From: Cryobacterium roopkundense
GTDB taxonomy: Bacteria; Actinomycetota; Actinomycetes; Actinomycetales; Microbacteriaceae
Direction of reading: 5' to 3'
Assembly: GCF_014200405.1 (NCBI RefSeq)
Contig: NZ_JACHBQ010000001.1
Span: 3,224,001 to 3,288,000 of the forward strand
Length of the DNA stretch: 64,000 bases
Of the stretch, positions 1 to 9,470 are shown piece after piece (the first letter of the stretch is position 1; each line of letters opens with the position of its first letter). The position numbers were made by a program, and so were the translations under genes. Under the pieces are notes generated by a model that did not search any database, was not told the origin of the DNA, and saw only the letters and a program-made list of their open reading frames with translations.

Positions 1-880
1 CGGGAAGGCCGGCCACGGTGAGCAGGGGCTTGTCTTTGAAATCGCGCACGTACTTGCGGAAAGACACGAGCGGGCTCGGATACGCGCGAAGGTCGAGGGG
101 CGGCACAACGGTATCGCGCAGCACCTGCCGCGCGGCTGCCGGTGCGCCGACATCGCCGGTGACTACGCCGGCCACGAGCGCCACGGCGACGAGCGCGGCG
201 CCCACAAGCAGCCGGCGATTGCCGGCCGAGGTGCTTCCGGCCGCGGCGTCATCACCGGCCGTTGCCCGCAGTGTGGCCGCGCGGGCGTCGGCGAGGCGCC
301 AGGCGCACCAGGCGATGCCGCCCGCGGCGAGCGCCACACCGCGCACCACCGGCAACACGGCCTCGCGGGTTCCGAAGCTGATGGAGATGACGAAGAGGAG
401 CACGACCGGCATCAGGGCGAAGCCAGGGCGCGGGGAACGCAGGGCCACGCTGCCCGCGACGACGGCCGTAATGAGAGAGGCCAGCAAGGGCACGATCAGG
501 AGGGTGTCGAATCCTGCCACGGGCGCTTCCACCGTAAGCAGCTGCTTCCACGAAAACACGACGCCGAGCGCGAGCTGGCGCAGCGTCTCGAGGGACGGCA
601 CGAATCCGAGCAGAGTGCTCGACCGCAGGGCGAGCACTCCCCCGCACACGAAGTAGGCCACAACCGTGGCGAGGGCTACCGTGAGGGTTCCCCACCGGAG
701 CTGTGCTCCCGTCCACGCCACACCGAGGCCGAGGACCACCCCGCCGAGACCGGCGAGAAGGTAGCCAGAACCACCGAAAACCGGCCCGAACCCCATCACG
801 CCCAGGCCCAGCAAAGCGAACAGCGCAGCCACATCGCCGAGCTGCGCCGTGAGGCGGCGGGGCCTGATGCGGGGCCTCAT
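1..880 (-). CDS. Transglutaminase-like membrane protein (TgpA/DUF3488 type), N-terminal part, cut by window edge
   Basis: The frame opens with ATG at 880, overlapping the stop of the DUF58 gene by 4 bp (ATGA), and stays open to base 1, giving 293 visible residues. The N-terminus (MRPRIRPRRLTAQLGD) is followed by several hydrophobic segments up to about residue 240, then a soluble part starting near VVPPLDLRAYPSPLVSFRKY. A membrane N-terminal domain followed by an extracytoplasmic transglutaminase-like domain is the usual plan of TgpA-family proteins, and they are typically encoded next to MoxR and DUF58 genes as here. The catalytic Cys-His-Asp part lies outside the window, so the enzyme assignment is by context. 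Confidence 0.75.
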   Translation of the reverse strand, partial: MRPRIRPRRLTAQLGDVAALFALLGLGVMGFGPVFGGSGYLLAGLGGVVLGLGVAWTGAQLRWGTLTVALATVVAYFVCGGVLALRSSTLLGFVPSLETLRQLALGVVFSWKQLLTVEAPVAGFDTLLIVPLLASLITAVVAGSVALRSPRPGFALMPVVLLFVISISFGTREAVLPVVRGVALAAGGIAWCAWRLADARAATLRATAGDDAAAGSTSAGNRRLLVGAALVAVALVAGVVTGDVGAPAAARQVLRDTVVPPLDLRAYPSPLVSFRKYVRDFKDKPLLTVAGLP

Positions 881-2184
881 TCGGTCACCCGCCGAATGCC
901 GAGGGGGAGCTCCGCGAGGTCGCCGACGGTGAGCACGGTCGTGTCGCCGATGGCGCGACGGGCCAGCGCTTCACCGGGCACGCAGCTGACTGCGATCACC
1001 CGAACGCCGTGGGGAATGAGCATGGCGGCCGCGCGGATTGCCGCCGGTGCCACGGTGCCGCCGAACAGCAGCACCACAATTGAGGCATTCGGAACGGTAT
1101 TTCCCACGTGTCTGGCCAGCTGCACGAGACCGTCGCGGCTGTCCTGCTGTTCCACTGCGGAGAGCCCGTCGAGCAGCCGTCTCGGGGAATTCGTGGGAAG
1201 CGATAGTTCCTGGGCACGGATAGTGAGCTGTTTTTCCTCCAGCAGTGCCTGCACGCCAAGCGAGCCGCACACCGACACTGCGAGCTCGAACTGCTCGGCG
1301 TCCGCGTAGTCGGCGGGATTGCGAGAGAGAACGATGGCAAGGTGCGAGCGACGCGTCTCTTCGAACTGGCGCACCATAATCTTCGCCGTGCGCGCCGACG
1401 ACCTCCAATGCACATTCCGAAGGTCGTCGCCCGGCACGTATTCGCGCAGCGCGTGGAAGGCCACGTCGTCGTTGGCGAGGTCCTTGGTGGGAAGCCCCTC
1501 GAGGTCGCGCAGGAAGCCCGATGACGCATTCTCGAGGCGCACCGTTCGTGGGTGCACGTACAGATCGACCGCAGCCGTCCAGGCGACCTCCAGGCGACAC
1601 AGGCCCAGGGCATCGCCGCGCACGGATCGCACCGGGCCGACCCGCAGCACCATGCGTCGCCCGGTGGGAATGCTGAAGAGGTCTTCGTGGATGGCCCCTG
1701 GAGCGAGGCGGGGCAGGTGGAACGCGGCGAGTCCCCGGCCAACCGGCAACTCAATGCGTGCGGGCAGAAGGGGGCGCCGGAAGGCGTTCGTCACGGTGAC
1801 CCGGCCGACGGCGCGCTCACCCACGACCACACGGCTCTCGGCCAGGCCGAGATCGATCGAGTAGACGCTACGTCCGAGCACGAAGGGAACCGCGGCGGCC
1901 AGCATGACGAATCCCACGACGGCCAGGGCCGTGAACTCGTGCCAGCCGAGACGCTGGCCCACGATCCAGGCCACAACGGATGCCGACAGCAGCACCCAGC
2001 CGAACGGCGTCACCACGCGCAGCACCCGTGTGATGACCGCGATACCGGGAGCCACGAGGGGCAGTGCAACGCGCGCCCAGAACACCCGGACGGGTTCGAG
2101 CGCCTGCCCGGCTCGTTTTGCCCCTGCTACGGCGCGGTCGGCGATGCTGCTGGGAGCCGACCGAATCGCCCCCGCAAAACTCAT
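877..2184 (-). CDS. DUF58 domain membrane protein
   Basis: This 435-residue protein has two hydrophobic segments at about residues 56-104 and a soluble C-terminal half carrying the DUF58 signature REYVPGDDLRNVHWRSSAR (residues 247-265). DUF58 proteins have a von Willebrand A-like fold and accompany MoxR ATPases; the pair is thought to act as a chaperone or maturation module for envelope or secreted proteins. ATG at 2184 overlaps the MoxR stop by 4 bp and the 3' end overlaps the transglutaminase-like gene by 4 bp, so the three are translationally coupled. Biochemical role is unknown for the family. Confidence 0.85.
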   Translation of the reverse strand: MSFAGAIRSAPSSIADRAVAGAKRAGQALEPVRVFWARVALPLVAPGIAVITRVLRVVTPFGWVLLSASVVAWIVGQRLGWHEFTALAVVGFVMLAAAVPFVLGRSVYSIDLGLAESRVVVGERAVGRVTVTNAFRRPLLPARIELPVGRGLAAFHLPRLAPGAIHEDLFSIPTGRRMVLRVGPVRSVRGDALGLCRLEVAWTAAVDLYVHPRTVRLENASSGFLRDLEGLPTKDLANDDVAFHALREYVPGDDLRNVHWRSSARTAKIMVRQFEETRRSHLAIVLSRNPADYADAEQFELAVSVCGSLGVQALLEEKQLTIRAQELSLPTNSPRRLLDGLSAVEQQDSRDGLVQLARHVGNTVPNASIVVLLFGGTVAPAAIRAAAMLIPHGVRVIAVSCVPGEALARRAIGDTTVLTVGDLAELPLGIRRVTE

Positions 2185-3155
2185 GCTGCCGGTCTCCGGG
2201 ACAAGGGGGCCGCCACGTCATTCATCACTCTGGACAGCACCTTTTCGGCCGTCATCCCGGCGAATTCTGCCTCTGGGTCGATCACGATCCTGTGGGTCCA
2301 GACGGCGGCGGCGAGGTCTTTTACATCGTCGGGAAGCACGTAGTTTCGGCCCTGGGCGGCCGCCCACACCTTGGCCGCACGCATCATGACGATGGCGCCG
2401 CGCACGGAGACCCCCACGCGCGTCTCCGGCGCTACGCGGGTTTCCTGCGTGAGCTCGGCGACGTAGCGCAGCACGGAGCTGTCTGTGTGCACCGTGGACG
2501 CCAGATCGGCCATGTCGGCCACGGCACTCGTTGTGATGACCGGTTCGAGGTCTGCGGCCGGGTTGCGATTCGCGGAGCCCGCGAGGATCAACTCGGTCGA
2601 CGCGAGGTCTGGGTAGCCGATCGAGGTCTTGATCAGAAAGCGGTCGAGCTGGGCCTCCGGCAGCCGGTAGGTGCCGGCCTGCTCGATCGGGTTCTGAGTG
2701 GCGATCACCATGAACGGGCGCCCCACTTCATGGCCGATGCCGTCGATCGTGATGCGTGACTCCTCCATCACCTCGAGAAGCGCGGACTGAGTCTTGGGCG
2801 AGGCGCGGTTGATCTCGTCGGCAAGCACGATCGAGGCAAAGATTGGCCCACGGTGAAACTCAAACGTGTGACTCTGCTGGTCGTAGATCGTCACACCGGT
2901 CACGTCTGAGGGCAGTAAATCGGGGGTGAACTGGATGCGCTGGTTGGTGCCTTGCACCGTGGCGGCGAGGGCCTTCGCAAGCGAGGTCTTGCCGGTGCCT
3001 GGGGCGTCTTCGAGCAGAACGTGCCCCTCGGCGAGCATGGCCGTGAGCACGAGCCGCACCACCCGGTTCTTGCCTAGTACGGCCTTCCCCACGTTATCGA
3101 CGAGCTTGGTGAACGTGCCGGCGAACCACTGAGCCTGCTCCGGTGTCATAGGCAT
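2181..3155 (-). CDS. MoxR-family AAA+ ATPase
   Basis: A 324-residue AAA+ ATPase. Walker A is APGTGKTS (about residues 51-58), Walker B is in SIVLADEINRASPKTQ, and sensor/arginine-finger region is in IATQNPIEQAGTYRLPEAQLDRF; all are typical of MoxR. The frame is open further upstream, but ATG at 3155 is preceded by AGAGGAG at proper spacing and gives the usual short N-terminus, so I chose it. It lies 25 bp after the large surface protein and overlaps DUF58 by 4 bp. Likely role: ATP-driven remodelling or insertion of cofactors for the envelope proteins encoded with it (inferred from family). Confidence 0.92.
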   Translation of the reverse strand: MPMTPEQAQWFAGTFTKLVDNVGKAVLGKNRVVRLVLTAMLAEGHVLLEDAPGTGKTSLAKALAATVQGTNQRIQFTPDLLPSDVTGVTIYDQQSHTFEFHRGPIFASIVLADEINRASPKTQSALLEVMEESRITIDGIGHEVGRPFMVIATQNPIEQAGTYRLPEAQLDRFLIKTSIGYPDLASTELILAGSANRNPAADLEPVITTSAVADMADLASTVHTDSSVLRYVAELTQETRVAPETRVGVSVRGAIVMMRAAKVWAAAQGRNYVLPDDVKDLAAAVWTHRIVIDPEAEFAGMTAEKVLSRVMNDVAAPLSRRPAA

Positions 3156-3180
3156 TCTTGTTCTCCTCTGCAAAGGGCGA

Positions 3181-6100
3181 TCATGGGATATACAGCTTTT
3201 CGGTCGTGTAGGCGCCAACGACTTCGATGTAAACCCAGCCGGTACGCCACAGGATGGTGCACGGGGTGATCGTGCCGTTGGCGGGAACGTCCATCTGCTT
3301 CGCCGTGAGCTGCCCATCCTCGTCTGTGAAGCACTTGACGATGTAGCTGCCGGCCGGAAAGTTGCTGGTGTTCAGATTGAGTTCGTAAACATTGCCGCCG
3401 ATACTCGAGCCCTGAGTCGCGGAAGCGAAGGCCGGCGGGGCGTCGTTGGCCTGACCGGACCAGGTGGCAGACGCCGACAGGCCTCCCTCATTGGTGTACT
3501 GCACAGTCAGCGACGTCGTCTGGCTGGGCTGCAGTCCCGAATTCGTGACGGCCCCGTTGCCGTTGCCGTCGATGCCCGGGTCACCGCCGGTGATGACACG
3601 CCCGTTGCCGTTGACGTTCCAGACGAACTGCACCGCGTTGTCCTGGCGATTGATCGCCTGCAGGGTGATGATCGGGGAACCGAACGGGATCACCGCGCCA
3701 GAGGACGTCTCGGCACCCGGCGATACACCCTCCACTGACGAGATGGCCCATACGCTGATGGAGTAACCGGTGCCGTTACTGAGACCGCTTATTGTTCCGC
3801 CTCCGGCCGCGATCGTACCTTCGCTCCCCGTCTGGTCGACGCGATACCGGTAGCTGACCTCGTCGGAGCGGTTGCCGTTAAGGGCTCCGGCGGTAAACGA
3901 CACCCCCACGGCTCCGTCGAGCGGTGAAGCCAGGACGTTCGTCGGCGCGCCGGGCGGGATGGCGCCGCGACGCGGACTTGAGGACGCACTCGAGGCCGAC
4001 TCCCCCGCCTTATTGCGGGCAGTCACCGCGAACGTGTAGTCGGTGTCCGACGCCGCCACGACGACGGTGGCCGCGGTGCCGGAAACTGGGAGCGTGCCCA
4101 CGACGGCCCCGTTCTGCATCGTGCTGAGAGTGTACTCCGACACCAGATCGCCGTTCGCGGCCGGCGAATTCCACGACACCGAGATCTGCGCCTGGTCGCC
4201 CACGGGCGTGGCCGGCGATGTCGTGGGAGCGTTGGGGGCGTCGGGCACACCTGCGGGAACCATGCCCGCCGAGAACACACTGAAAGTCGACGGTTCTGGG
4301 GCTCGGTTGTGGGCTTGCACCCGTACCGCATAGGACGTGCCGTTTTCAAGACCGGTCCACACCGTTGAGGTTCCGGTGACGTTTCGCTGCTCGCCCCCCG
4401 GGGTGATCTCGAGCGTGTACGACGTGATGGGCGAACCCGTGCTCCGTGGAGCGTCCCACGACACGGCGAGGCTCCCGTCGCCGAATGTCAGTGTGGGGGC
4501 CTGCGGGGCGTCGGGCCGCGCGTCGGGCCGCGCCGAGGCAGAGGCTCCCGAGGCGGCCGACTCTCCGACCGCGTTGCTCGCCGTCACCGTGAATGTGTAT
4601 TCCACGTCGTTGGTGAGCCCGGAGAGGGTGCAGGTCGTGGAGGCGCAGGTCGTGGAGAGCCCGTTGGCAGACCGCACGGTGTACGACGTGATCACGGCGC
4701 CGTTGTTCGACGGCGGGTTCCACGACAGCACAATGGTGCTGTCCTGAATCGAGGTCACGGTGGGTGTCGATGGGGCGTCTGGCTTGCCCTGCACGGTGAG
4801 GCGAATGCGTCCGTCAACCTCACGCTCGACGTCTCTGGTGACGTCGGCCACGCGGTAACGCACCACCATGGTGCCCACGAAGTCCCCGGCTGGCGTGACC
4901 ACGACGTCGCTGCCCCGAACGGATGCCGTGCCCGCGCCGGTCTCTACCGAGGCGGCCACGACCGTAAGCGCTTCGCCCTCGAAGGGGCTGATGTCGTTGG
5001 CGAGAACCGAGACGGCCGAGGTCTGGCCCTGGCGAGCTTCTGAGACCACGTCGTCGGTTGTCGTGGCGAGCGGCTGGGTCGAGGCTACGACCTTGAGTTG
5101 CAGCGATCCCGTGATCGGCTCGCTCGTGCCGTCGGTGATTTCGAGCGAAACAGCAGCGGCCGTGCCCTTCGGCGTGTTCGTCGCGACCCGCGCCTCGAAC
5201 GTCTGGCCGCGCACGTTCAGGCTGAAGCCCGCTGGCACCGCCCCCACCAGACGGAATTCGAGCTTCTTGAGGTCACCGGGATCCACGTCCTGCGACATCG
5301 CCTGCAGGTCCGCCGTCACGGGATCGCCGCCGGGCGCGACCTCGATCGTGCCGCCCACGAAGGTAGGTTGCTGGTTTTCCGGCGCCAGCACGGTGACCGG
5401 AATCGATAGCACGGCAGTGAGGCCGGCCGGGTCGTCGGGGCCGGTGCCGTCGGTCACCTCAAAGCTGATCGCGTCGGGGCCGAAGTAGTCGGCGGCCGAC
5501 GTGTACACGAGCGTGGTCTCGTCTTTGATGAGCGCGTCACCATTCGCGTGGGTGGCCGTGACGCCGGAGGCCACCGTGATGCGCGGCTTCTTTCCGTCGG
5601 CGACGGTGACGTAGTCGTCCAGGGCGAGTGTCACGGTCTCACCGCTCTTCACCTGCACGGGTTTGACGTCGGCTGTGAGCGTGGGCCGGAGATCGTTGCG
5701 CCCGGGCACCAGAATGAATGCAAAAGCCGTGAGGCCGTCGGCATCCGTTACCGTGTAGACCACGATCTGCGCTTCGCCAGCCAGGGTGACCCGCACCACG
5801 CCCCCTGGGCGAACCCGGGCGGCGGGATCATCGACCGACACGGCGAGGGCGGAGGCCGAACCGTCGGGATCTTCGTCATTGACGAGCACGGGCACATCGA
5901 CGCTGTCCTGGCCGGCGATATCTGCCACGGCCACGCGATCGTCGCGGGCGATCGGCTGACGCAACGGCGCCGCCTCGGTGATGCTGAGCTGGAGGGTTCC
6001 GATCGCAGTGGCGCCCCAGGGGTCGCTCACCGTGTAGCGGATGCTGAATTCGCCCTCGGTGCGCGGCGTCTCAAGCAGGATGCGGTCGCCCACGACCTTC

Positions 6101-9100
6101 GCCACAAGGCCGTCCGGAAGCTCGAGTCCGTCTTTCTCGAGCGTGAGAATGTCCCCGTCAGGGTCGGTGTCGTTCACAAGCACCGGAACCGACAGCTGGC
6201 GGGCCGTGCGCGCGGTGACGGCGTCCTTCACTGCGTAGGGCTTCTGGTTGACGGATCCCGGCGGCGCGATTCCCACCTGAATGGTCGCGGTGGCGCGTGC
6301 GCCGTTCCGGTCCCGCACGACGTAGGTGAACCTGTCGGTTCCGCTGGAGGCCTCGTAGGCCTCGTATTCGAGCCAGGACGCACCGACCTCGACGATGCGG
6401 CCCTTGGTGGGAGCGGATCCCTGCCCCACAAGTTCGACAGAGTCGCCGTCGGGGTCGATCTGGTCCAGCGGGATGGGGATGCGCACCGAGTTGCCCGACA
6501 AGACCCGCGCGATGAGGTCCGTCGGCCGGGGTGCTGAGTTGGTGTCGGCCGCCGCCAAGATCTGGATCGTGACGTAGCCCGCATCCTTCTGGCCCTGGCT
6601 GTCTATCACCTCGTAGGTGCCGTAGACGGTTTTCGCCGTCGCGCCCGCCTTGAATCGCAGGGTGTTCTCGGAGATGAACAGGTCACCGTCGGCAGGGTCC
6701 ACAAGCGGTGCGACCAGGGTCGGCGAGAGGGAGATGGTGTCTCCGTTGGGGTGCGAGTCGTTCGCGAGTACGTCGATAGTCAGGATGTCGCCGACTCGAA
6801 CCGTGGCGGAGTCGTCGACGGCGACTGGGGGCATGAGCTTGGTTGGTGCCGGCACTGGAATCACCAGCACCTCGCCCTCAGCGGTGAGCGTGCCGTTCGA
6901 CACCGTGTAGCGGATGCTCACTGGCTCGGCTAGTCCGGACTGGTCGGCCACCCGCAGGATACGGTGCTCGAGAACCGACACCGAGATTCCGAGGTTGTCG
7001 GGGATGCTGAGCGACTGCACCACGAGGATGCCGCCGGCCGGATCGGTGTCATTCTGCAGCACGTCGACGAGCACCACCCCGCCGGTGGGGAGCAGGGCCA
7101 CGTCGCGAACAGCCACCGGCGGGAGGGCGCTCGGCGAGGCATCCGTCACGTCAATGCGCACGAGGCCGAGCACGGTGTTCGGGCCGTCGGTCACGAGGTA
7201 CTGCACGTAGAACGTACGAGCGGCATCGGCTGTGAACGTGAACGTGCCCGCCGTGAAATCAGGCACGACGCTGGCGCCCGGCACGTCGTCGATTTTGGCT
7301 AGGCGCAGCGGGGCGCCGCTCGGGCTTTCATCGTTCAGCAGCGGGGAGACCGTGACCGTGCGGCCGACAACTGTCGTGGCGTGATCGGGGTTGGTGAGCG
7401 GCTTCGCACTTCCGGCGGCGCGAACGTCGGCGCGGAGCAGACCCTCTACGCCTTCGAAGCCGTCTGACACGACAATGCTCACGTTCTTGCGGCCGATGTT
7501 CGCACCGATCGCTGCGTAGGTGACCTGGCCGTCGGCCGCGAACTGCACCACATCATCGTCGGCGGAGGCGGCACCCTGCAGGAAGAGGTCGTCGCCGTCG
7601 GGGTCGCTCCAGTCGGAGAGCACATTGCGCGTCACTGTCGCGCCCTGTTCGACCACGAGCGTGGACGTGCGCTTCTGAACCGGTGGCTGGTTTGTGCCGG
7701 GCGCGCTCACCGACAGGGTCACGGTCGCTTCGGCGGTGCCGCCTCGGCCGTCATCGATCTGGTAGCGAACAGTGGCGCCACCGGAGGCATCGTCGGCGAC
7801 GGAGATCTGCAGGGCAGTGCCACCGAGAATGGGCTGTACCACCCCGATGCCAGGCGATTCGCCCAAGAGGCTCGCGGTGAGCAGGTCGCCGTCTGCGTCG
7901 CTGTCGTTTTCGAGCACCGGCAGGATGACGCTGCGCCCGGGGCGCACGCCGAAGTCGTCGTCGACGGCGACGGGCGGCGTGTTCTCCTCCTTGCGCACCG
8001 GGAGCGCGTTCTCCACGGTCTCTTTCACTGCGTCCTGCTGCTGGTCGGGGTCGGTCTGGTCGGAGGGAGGCGTGATCTCGTTCCAGTTGTCAACGAGCAT
8101 CATGTTCTGGTCCACCAGCCAGACGAGCCCCGAGTTGAGGTCGTTGAGCACGACGACGTTTCGGTTCACCCGAAAGGTGAGTTCACCGGCGGCCTTCGCC
8201 TGCAGGCTGTCCACAGTGCGGGAGACGTCGTCGGCGGATGCTGGGCAGTCGCGCACATAGCGCGCGGAGCCTGCCCAGGCGGCGTAGGCGCATCCATTCA
8301 GGAAGACCGGCGCGGCGGGCACACCCGGCGTGACTCCCTCGGAATCCGTCGTAGCGGCGGCGCTCCCATCGAGAGGATGGGTCACCAGGCTCGTGGGGGT
8401 GGCAGTCAGCACCGCATTGGACGCCGGACCGCTTTGCTGCAGAATGGACTCGGCCGCGGCCGGGACTGTTGTGCCGCCAGGCAGGTAGAGCAGCGCAGAC
8501 GTGGCATCAAGCACCACCGACTCTGCTCCGATGGCGGCGATGGAGACTACGGCCGCGTCGGGCAGCGCGGGCAGATCTGTGGTGGCCGGCTCGCCGAACC
8601 CGCCCTCCTCGCGGGTCTCGATTGTGACGATCTGCTTGTCGCGAGCCGAGACGGCCCGCACAGCCCCGTCTGAGCCCACCGCGACCGCGGCGCCGGCGCC
8701 GAGACTCACCGCAGGCTCTGCTCCCTCGAGCGTGAAGGAGGTCAGGTCGTTCACCGTGCTGATGAAGACGTCTCCCGTGGCCTGGTCGAGTATCGCCACG
8801 GTCGTGGCGCCGAGGGCAACGGATCCCGCCGGCGGCACGTGTACCTCGCTGCCGAACACCACGTTGGCTGGGTCGACCAGGCTTAGCGTGGCGTTCGCCC
8901 GGTCGTGGGTGATGACGGTAGTGCCCGACTGCAGGATGTCAAAGTCGTTTGCCTTGGTTCGCAGTCCGGAGTCGAGAACCTGCGACTGGTAGTTGAGGTG
9001 CCCGACCAGCAAACCCGACGGTTTGGTCACCCACACGCCGCCGTCATTGAGTTCGACGTCGGCGGTGGTGAACCCTGGGTACAGGAACGCCACGAGAGTG

Positions 9101-9174
9101 AGCACGAGCGACGACGACGTGAGAACGCCGAGCGTGGCCAGGGAACGGCGTCGGAGCATGAAGCCTCGAAGCAT
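3181..9174 (-). CDS. Giant surface protein with tandem Ig-like (cadherin-like) and fibronectin III domains
   Basis: About 1997 residues. A single N-terminal hydrophobic segment (about residues 14-33, after RRR) acts as signal anchor. Residues ~40-400 are a beta-rich region without an obvious family. Then come roughly ten Ig-like repeats with the recurring pattern PVAVDD..VR.G....PVL.ND.DPDGD (residues ~410-1400), then four or five fibronectin III domains (W.P...G...I..Y.V) to ~1850 and a unique C-terminus. ATG at 9174 is chosen because GAGGGGGG precedes it; a TTG 27 bp upstream lacks this. First gene of the MoxR-DUF58-transglutaminase operon, suggesting those genes handle its export, folding or cross-linking. 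Calcium-binding DPDGD loops are visible; adhesion is inferred. Confidence 0.85.
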   Translation of the reverse strand: MLRGFMLRRRSLATLGVLTSSSLVLTLVAFLYPGFTTADVELNDGGVWVTKPSGLLVGHLNYQSQVLDSGLRTKANDFDILQSGTTVITHDRANATLSLVDPANVVFGSEVHVPPAGSVALGATTVAILDQATGDVFISTVNDLTSFTLEGAEPAVSLGAGAAVAVGSDGAVRAVSARDKQIVTIETREEGGFGEPATTDLPALPDAAVVSIAAIGAESVVLDATSALLYLPGGTTVPAAAESILQQSGPASNAVLTATPTSLVTHPLDGSAAATTDSEGVTPGVPAAPVFLNGCAYAAWAGSARYVRDCPASADDVSRTVDSLQAKAAGELTFRVNRNVVVLNDLNSGLVWLVDQNMMLVDNWNEITPPSDQTDPDQQQDAVKETVENALPVRKEENTPPVAVDDDFGVRPGRSVILPVLENDSDADGDLLTASLLGESPGIGVVQPILGGTALQISVADDASGGATVRYQIDDGRGGTAEATVTLSVSAPGTNQPPVQKRTSTLVVEQGATVTRNVLSDWSDPDGDDLFLQGAASADDDVVQFAADGQVTYAAIGANIGRKNVSIVVSDGFEGVEGLLRADVRAAGSAKPLTNPDHATTVVGRTVTVSPLLNDESPSGAPLRLAKIDDVPGASVVPDFTAGTFTFTADAARTFYVQYLVTDGPNTVLGLVRIDVTDASPSALPPVAVRDVALLPTGGVVLVDVLQNDTDPAGGILVVQSLSIPDNLGISVSVLEHRILRVADQSGLAEPVSIRYTVSNGTLTAEGEVLVIPVPAPTKLMPPVAVDDSATVRVGDILTIDVLANDSHPNGDTISLSPTLVAPLVDPADGDLFISENTLRFKAGATAKTVYGTYEVIDSQGQKDAGYVTIQILAAADTNSAPRPTDLIARVLSGNSVRIPIPLDQIDPDGDSVELVGQGSAPTKGRIVEVGASWLEYEAYEASSGTDRFTYVVRDRNGARATATIQVGIAPPGSVNQKPYAVKDAVTARTARQLSVPVLVNDTDPDGDILTLEKDGLELPDGLVAKVVGDRILLETPRTEGEFSIRYTVSDPWGATAIGTLQLSITEAAPLRQPIARDDRVAVADIAGQDSVDVPVLVNDEDPDGSASALAVSVDDPAARVRPGGVVRVTLAGEAQIVVYTVTDADGLTAFAFILVPGRNDLRPTLTADVKPVQVKSGETVTLALDDYVTVADGKKPRITVASGVTATHANGDALIKDETTLVYTSAADYFGPDAISFEVTDGTGPDDPAGLTAVLSIPVTVLAPENQQPTFVGGTIEVAPGGDPVTADLQAMSQDVDPGDLKKLEFRLVGAVPAGFSLNVRGQTFEARVATNTPKGTAAAVSLEITDGTSEPITGSLQLKVVASTQPLATTTDDVVSEARQGQTSAVSVLANDISPFEGEALTVVAASVETGAGTASVRGSDVVVTPAGDFVGTMVVRYRVADVTRDVEREVDGRIRLTVQGKPDAPSTPTVTSIQDSTIVLSWNPPSNNGAVITSYTVRSANGLSTTCASTTCTLSGLTNDVEYTFTVTASNAVGESAASGASASARPDARPDAPQAPTLTFGDGSLAVSWDAPRSTGSPITSYTLEITPGGEQRNVTGTSTVWTGLENGTSYAVRVQAHNRAPEPSTFSVFSAGMVPAGVPDAPNAPTTSPATPVGDQAQISVSWNSPAANGDLVSEYTLSTMQNGAVVGTLPVSGTAATVVVAASDTDYTFAVTARNKAGESASSASSSPRRGAIPPGAPTNVLASPLDGAVGVSFTAGALNGNRSDEVSYRYRVDQTGSEGTIAAGGGTISGLSNGTGYSISVWAISSVEGVSPGAETSSGAVIPFGSPIITLQAINRQDNAVQFVWNVNGNGRVITGGDPGIDGNGNGAVTNSGLQPSQTTSLTVQYTNEGGLSASATWSGQANDAPPAFASATQGSSIGGNVYELNLNTSNFPAGSYIVKCFTDEDGQLTAKQMDVPANGTITPCTILWRTGWVYIEVVGAYTTEKLYIP

Positions 9175-9470
9175 GCCGTACCCCCCTCTGTGTTTCCACA
9201 ACCTCTGTGTTCGTAATCACTGGATCACCAGCATCATCGGCAGGGTGAAAACTAACAATGGGTCATTTTCCCCAGCCACGCAGCGCGCGACCATGGCCCT
9301 ACTCCCCGGGTTGTCGGTTCGGAGACGTGAATCTTTTTCAGTGTGGCGGTTCGACGCCCGGAGGACACGCCCCAGAACTGGGGTTGAGCAGCCGCTCACG
9401 CGGCCCGGTGGGGCGGCACGGCGGGCCGGCACGGCGGGGCTTCGAGGCGCGGCGTCGCGTCGCGGGGCGG
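9175..9470. other. Non-coding gap of ~300 bp between the surface-protein operon and the fused kinase
   Basis: No gene is supported here. It must hold the promoter of the surface-protein operon near 9174 and the 3' end of the kinase transcript. A perfect 14-bp palindrome CCCCAGAACTGGGG lies at 9371-9384 and a direct repeat of CGGCACGGCGGG at about 9413-9438; either could belong to a terminator or operator, but no U-tract follows. Confidence 0.4.
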
